A stretch of DNA of 61,157 nucleotides from Treponema sp. (GTDB lineage: Bacteria > Spirochaetota > Spirochaetia > Treponematales > Treponemataceae), in contig JAEDCN010000012.1 in NCBI GenBank assembly GCA_016294105.1, forward strand, positions 1-61,157, written 5' to 3'. A program made the position numbers and the translations under genes. How positions within the stretch are numbered: position 1 is the first letter of the stretch; each line of letters begins with the position of its first letter. A model generated the notes under the pieces. It was not told the origin of the DNA and searched no databases. It was given only the letters and a program-made list of their open reading frames with translations. Shown piece after piece: positions 57,658 through 61,157 of this stretch.

Positions 57658-58236
57658 TTAGCCTACCACGCCGTTCTTGTACACTGATGCAGTGAGGAAC
57701 TTGCCCTCAGCACCGATTTTCTTTCCTTCCAGCTCCACAAAGCCGTCCTTTGTAACCAAGGGGAAGGAAAAGAATTTGTCAGGCTTTACGTAGCACAATT
57801 TTTCCTGGGGTGGCTCCAATCCCTCTGGCTCCAGCTGTGTTCCCACGGCAAAGTCTGGGGCAAAAAGCACCTCGCAGGTTTCATGCTCTTCGTCAGCTGC
57901 CTCTGATGCTGCCAGCAACATACCATTGCTACGAACTCCACGGAAATTGGCGGGCTTCAGGTTGTACACCAACACAATGTGCTTGTCCTGTAATTCCTCT
58001 GGCTTGTAAAAGGGCACGATGGAGCTGACAATCTGCCGAGGCTCCTCATCGCCACAATCCAAGGTCAGGATGTAGAGCATGGTTCCACCGGGATGCTGCT
58101 CCACATTGATGATCTTTGATACCTTCAGCACAACTTTATCTCGGAATTGCTCTAAAATGCTTGGTTGCAATTCCAATTGCTCTGAAATGGTTGGTTGCAA
58201 TTCGGACTGCTCTGGCATATTGGTTGTTTCTTCCAT
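57658..58236 (-). CDS. tRNA-binding OB-fold protein (MetRS C-terminal/CsaA-like)
   Basis: 192 residues. After a short Glu/Gln-rich N-terminus with an imperfect internal repeat (ISEQLELQPSILEQ), an EMAP-II/tRNA-binding domain covers about 30-135 (VVLKVSKIINVEQHPGG, QIVSSIVPFY, NLKPANFRGVRSNGMLLAAS). This is the domain at the end of many methionyl-tRNA synthetases, here free-standing. A further C-terminal part holds KLCYVKPDKFFSFPLVTKDG. GGAGA precedes the ATG. It probably binds tRNA in trans with a synthetase. Confidence 0.85.
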   Translation of the reverse strand: MEETTNMPEQSELQPTISEQLELQPSILEQFRDKVVLKVSKIINVEQHPGGTMLYILTLDCGDEEPRQIVSSIVPFYKPEELQDKHIVLVYNLKPANFRGVRSNGMLLAASEAADEEHETCEVLFAPDFAVGTQLEPEGLEPPQEKLCYVKPDKFFSFPLVTKDGFVELEGKKIGAEGKFLTASVYKNGVVG

Positions 58237-58479
58237 GATGTATGTCTCCTAAAATTAAAAATTTGATAGATTTGAACATCATTATAGTAATTAGAAAAAA
58301 AATATCCATGATTTTTAAATTTTTTTTTTGAAAAAATGCATTTTTTTTAAAGTTCACACTAATAATAAATATAGAAGGATGCTTGGTTCAAAAGTCCCGA
58401 AAACTTTCCCCCTTTGGTGACTAAAATCCTCCTTTTTCCTTGCCAAGCATTCCTTCTAATTTTTTTCAAGGACAAGATA
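58237..58479. other. AT-rich divergent intergenic region
   Basis: Between the divergent OB-protein and comM starts. Contains long A/T runs (T9-T10 at about 58320 and T8 at about 58341), which may bend DNA. No clear promoter hexamer pair for comM was found, and no gene. Confidence 0.4.
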
Positions 58480-60006
58480 ATGCAGATTTTCAGTTTTTCC
58501 CCTTTTGGCTATGAGGGTGCTATTGTTACTGTTGAGGTGGACTTGCGCCGAGGCATTCCCGGTGTGGATATGGTGGGCTTGGCAGACGGAGCGGTGCGGG
58601 AGTCTCGGGAGCGGATGCGGTCCGCCTTGCTGAACTCAGGCTTTCAGTTTCCTCCAGAGCGGATCATCATCAGTCTTTCTCCCGCAGACTTGAAGAAGGA
58701 AGGGGCGGGCTTTGACCTAGCCATTGCCTTGGCGGTGCTGGCGGCGGCGGCGGAAGCAGGCTCTGTACCAGAGGGTCGCTGCCTGATTATGGGGGAGCTG
58801 GAGCTTTCTGGCAGAATACGGGCTGTACGTGGAGTAAATGCCGCCGCCGCTACTGCTCGACAGCAGGGGATTAGCTGTTGCATCGTGCCCGCTGACAATG
58901 CCCAGGAGGCTCGCTCTGTATCTGGCATGAAGGTGTTTGCCGCCACTGATTTAAAGCAGGCCTTTGCAGGTCTTTTATCTTATGCTGCTTGGGAAAAGGA
59001 GACCACCTGTGTGGTGGAATCTCGGCGGCAGGATGAGGTAGAGTTTCTTGATATGACTCCGGAGTATGAACTGGCTGATGTGCGTGGTCAGCCTCAGTTG
59101 GTGCGGGGCCTGCAAATTGCTGCCGCTGGTGGTCACAATCTTTTGGCCTTTGGTCCCCCTGGCTGTGGAAAAACCCTTGCCCTGCAAAAAATCCCTGGCC
59201 TTTTGCCCCTGCTTACCTGGGAAGAAGCTCAGCCAGTGACTCGGATTTACAGCTTGACTGGTCTTTTACCCCAGAATCAGTCCCTGGTGCGGGATCCTCC
59301 CTTCCGTATGCCCCATCAAAGTGCCAGCTTGGAGGGCATGGTAGGTGGGGGCTATCACTGCAGGCCAGGAGAGATTTCTCTTGCCCATAACGGGGTGCTT
59401 TTCCTTGATGAAGCCTCTGAGTTCAAAACCTCCGTCTTGCAGGCCCTGCGAGTGCCCTTGGAAACCGGGCAAGTCACCTTGACTCGGGCTGGCCGAAGCA
59501 CCTGCTATCCCTGTCGGTTCCAGCTTTTGATGGCTACCAATCCCTGTCCTTGCGGGAACTTTGGGGTGCCAGGAAAGATGTGTCTGTGTAGCATTAAGTC
59601 CGTGGAGCAGTTCTGGCGAAAATTCTCCGCTCCCTTGCTGGATAGAATGGATATTCGTGTTCCGGTGTTTGTGCCGGAGGAAGGAAATACCGAATACAAG
59701 ACTACGGCGGAATTGCGACCAGCTATCAAGCAGGCGGTGGCAATCCAGCGTCAAAGGCAGGGAAAGCCTAACGCCCAGCTTTTGCCAGAGGAAATCACTG
59801 AAATCTGCCAGTATACCGCCGCCGCCCAGCAGGTGCTTGGACGGGCAGTTCAGCAGGAGGGTTTTTCTCCTCGGGCTGTAGCTAGCTGTCTCAAGATTGC
59901 CCGCACCATTGCAGACATGGCCTCCACCCCAGTAATTGGAGTAGAAGCCATGGAAGAAGCGGTTCAGTTCCGCCGCAACGAGGGGGGCATGGGAATGTGC
60001 TTTTAG
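58480..60006 (+). CDS. comM: YifB/ComM-family AAA+ ATPase (Mg chelatase-like)
   Basis: About 508 residues. Start ATG 58480 (MQIFSFSPFGYEGAIVTVEV) is the family N-terminus, with AAGGA upstream. N-terminal Lon-like domain (DLRRGIPGVDMVGLADGAVR), AAA+ core with Walker A GPPGCGKT and Walker B VLFLDEASEF, and a typical C-terminal LRPAIKQA/RAVASCLKIARTIAD. ComM promotes branch migration during natural transformation, although many non-competent bacteria carry it. Confidence 0.93.
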   Translation: MQIFSFSPFGYEGAIVTVEVDLRRGIPGVDMVGLADGAVRESRERMRSALLNSGFQFPPERIIISLSPADLKKEGAGFDLAIALAVLAAAAEAGSVPEGRCLIMGELELSGRIRAVRGVNAAAATARQQGISCCIVPADNAQEARSVSGMKVFAATDLKQAFAGLLSYAAWEKETTCVVESRRQDEVEFLDMTPEYELADVRGQPQLVRGLQIAAAGGHNLLAFGPPGCGKTLALQKIPGLLPLLTWEEAQPVTRIYSLTGLLPQNQSLVRDPPFRMPHQSASLEGMVGGGYHCRPGEISLAHNGVLFLDEASEFKTSVLQALRVPLETGQVTLTRAGRSTCYPCRFQLLMATNPCPCGNFGVPGKMCLCSIKSVEQFWRKFSAPLLDRMDIRVPVFVPEEGNTEYKTTAELRPAIKQAVAIQRQRQGKPNAQLLPEEITEICQYTAAAQQVLGRAVQQEGFSPRAVASCLKIARTIADMASTPVIGVEAMEEAVQFRRNEGGMGMCF

Positions 60007-60024
60007 AACGAGCGATTTCTTGAG

Positions 60025-60957
60025 CTATTCTGTAAACAGGGGAGTGGAAAGATATCGCTCTCCTGTGTCAGGCAGTAGCACTACAATGGTCTTCCCCTTG
60101 TTTTCTGGACGGCGGGCCACTTGGATTGCTGCCCACAGAGCTGCACCAGAGGAAATACCCACCAACACGCCCTCGTTCTTGCCCAACAAGCGACCTGTTT
60201 CAAAGGCGTCTTCGTTGGTCACTGTAAGGATTTCGTCGTAGACCTTTGTATCCAGCACCTGAGGAACAAAGCCTGCTCCAATACCTTGGATTTTGTGGGC
60301 TCCTGCCACTCCTTTGGAAAGCACTGGTGAGTCAGCGGGCTCCACTGCCACTACCTGTACTCCTGGAACCTTTTCCTTCAGGTACTGGCCTACACCAGTA
60401 ATGGTTCCGCCAGTTCCCACTCCTGCCACAAAGAAATCAACAGCTCCATCGGTGTCTTGGAAGATTTCTGGGCCTGTAGTTTCACGGTGAACCTGGGGAT
60501 TTGCAGGATTGTCAAACTGACCGGGAATAAAGCTATTAGGGATTTGTTCTGATAGCTCCTTTGCTCGCTCAATGGCACCCTTCATGCCCTTGGTTCCTTC
60601 GGTAAGCTCCAGCTGGGCACCGTAGGCCTGTGCCAAAAGCCGTCGTTCCACAGACATGGTTTCTGGCATAACCAGAATCAGCTTGTAGCCACGGGCTGCA
60701 GCCACAGCGGCCAGTCCAATGCCTGTGTTGCCAGAGGTTGGCTCAATAATGGTGGCCCCAGGCTTCAATGTTCCTTCTGCTTCTGCCGCATCAATCATGG
60801 CCTTACCAATTCGGTCTTTCACAGAGCCTGCTGGATTAAAAAGCTCCAGCTTTGCAAGAATGCGAGCTTCCAGCCCCAGTTGCTTTTGGAGTCGTGTAAG
60901 TTCCAGCAGGGGAGTTCTCCCAATAAGCTGATCTGCAGATGTGTAAATCTTTGCCAT
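60025..60957 (-). CDS. cysK: Cysteine synthase A (O-acetylserine sulfhydrylase)
   Basis: 310 residues. PLP enzyme making cysteine from O-acetylserine and sulfide. PLP lysine in NPAGSVKDRIGKAM (about residue 44), substrate loop PTSGNTGIGLA, and phosphate loop GVGTGGTITGVG. Family length. AGGAGG ribosome site and a strong promoter upstream. No serine acetyltransferase adjoins it. Confidence 0.95.
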   Translation of the reverse strand: MAKIYTSADQLIGRTPLLELTRLQKQLGLEARILAKLELFNPAGSVKDRIGKAMIDAAEAEGTLKPGATIIEPTSGNTGIGLAAVAAARGYKLILVMPETMSVERRLLAQAYGAQLELTEGTKGMKGAIERAKELSEQIPNSFIPGQFDNPANPQVHRETTGPEIFQDTDGAVDFFVAGVGTGGTITGVGQYLKEKVPGVQVVAVEPADSPVLSKGVAGAHKIQGIGAGFVPQVLDTKVYDEILTVTNEDAFETGRLLGKNEGVLVGISSGAALWAAIQVARRPENKGKTIVVLLPDTGERYLSTPLFTE

Positions 60958-60990
60958 GATGGCCTCCTGTCAGTATGTTTGCTGGAAGTG

Positions 60991-61019
60991 ATTGTACTTT
61001 TCTTTTCCTACTAAGTCAA
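60991..61019 (-). promoter_or_regulatory. cysK promoter
   Basis: On the minus strand TTGACT (61014-61019), 17-bp spacer, TACAAT (60991-60996). A conventional leader of about 30 bases with AGGAGG follows. Confidence 0.75.
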
Positions 61020-61069
61020 TAGGAAAATAAGCTACCACCGAGAGGAAATGTTACTATAAACTTTTTGAA

Positions 61070-61099
61070 AAAAAAAAGGAGTTGCTTTTGCAACTCCTT
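61070..61099 (-). terminator. Terminator of a minus-strand gene entering from the right
   Basis: On the minus strand AAGGAGTTGC, loop AAAA, GCAACTCCTT followed by a long T-run. Confidence 0.85.
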
Positions 61100-61103
61100 A
61101 GAT

Positions 61104-61157
61104 TTACCGGCGAAGAGACTTGCCCCGTTGTCGGCAAACTTCCTGTTTGCCTCCTTC
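61104..61157 (-). CDS. C-terminal fragment of an unidentified gene cut by the window edge
   Basis: On the minus strand an open frame reads EGGKQEVCRQRGKSLRR and then TAA at 61104, directly before a strong terminator. Very basic, as in a small ribosomal or nucleic-acid-binding protein, but too short to identify. Confidence 0.4.
   Translation of the reverse strand, partial: EGGKQEVCRQRGKSLRR

Noticed and set aside
1..61157. GCGC avoidance as support for the restriction specificity
   Set aside because: GCGC occurs in the window (for example 2897-2900 and near 24437), so inspection does not show avoidance; a recently acquired system would not be expected to cause it yet.

Overview
The window looks like chromosomal DNA of a host-associated spirochaete, most likely a Treponema. 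The basis is the treponemal flavour of the proteins (an OmpA-domain envelope protein with a lipocalin-like middle, a TP0108-type phosphofructokinase, flavin-dependent ThyX, many lipoproteins), a G10 tract of the kind treponemes use for phase variation, and very short or absent 5' leaders. This is inferred from protein character, not from a database match. No rRNA operon is present; one tRNA-Thr(CGT) is.

Housekeeping left arm (1-11.5 kb): miaB, a LapA-like membrane protein and a SPOR/TPR secreted protein run forward. They converge on an OmpA-domain protein and a methyltransferase. Next come a Na/phosphate symporter with a PhoU tail, an MBL hydrolase, a free-standing DbpA-type RNA-binding protein, a UPF0158-GNAT fusion and an Rpn-family nuclease.

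Accessory island (about 11.7-23.3 kb): this AT-richer stretch is an archive of displaced Rhs C-terminal tips. No full-length Rhs gene is present. Each tip carries a short, nearly identical piece of Rhs core, then a different toxin-like domain (caspase-like protease, HExxH metallopeptidase, glycine-rich and LysM/hydrophobic types). A small membrane protein, lipoprotein or soluble protein usually follows, often with ATGA-type overlap, and is the likely immunity partner. Several tips are frameshifted or truncated. One membrane-protein gene here has a G10 tract where its ribosome-binding site should be.

Inside the island sits the most striking object: an 1868-bp integron-type gene cassette (14585-16452). 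It carries an M.HhaI-like methyltransferase and an R.HinP1I-like endonuclease (predicted target GCGC) and ends in an attC-like imperfect hairpin. It is inserted in a lipoprotein gene. TTGTTAT lies at both junctions, and removing the cassette restores one continuous reading frame of about 190 codons. No integrase gene is in the window.

Housekeeping right arm (23.3-61.2 kb): nudC; the lysine/diaminopimelate operon dapA-asd-lysA; a CYTH protein; an unknown protein plus OppA-like lipid or periplasmic binding protein; rplM-rpsI-recX; an unusual HTH-REC regulator; sppA with a DUF975 membrane protein; a phosphofructokinase; a beta-CASP nuclease; a DUF2804 protein with an 11-codon leader ORF; thyX; a LacI regulator with a self-operator; a PHP phosphoesterase; a double-cNMP-domain regulator; tRNA-Thr followed by three 100-bp tandem repeats partly complementary to the tRNA; a lipoprotein; an MCP; a B12/radical-SAM protein; a ZIP transporter; a CPA1 antiporter; an ABC-F ATPase; a tRNA-binding OB protein; comM; and cysK.

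A window-wide theme: at many monocistronic genes the -10 hexamer (TATACT, TATAAT, TATCAT and similar) lies exactly 6 bases before the start codon with no Shine-Dalgarno. Transcription should therefore begin at the start codon itself. Genes inside operons keep ordinary GGAGG sites.
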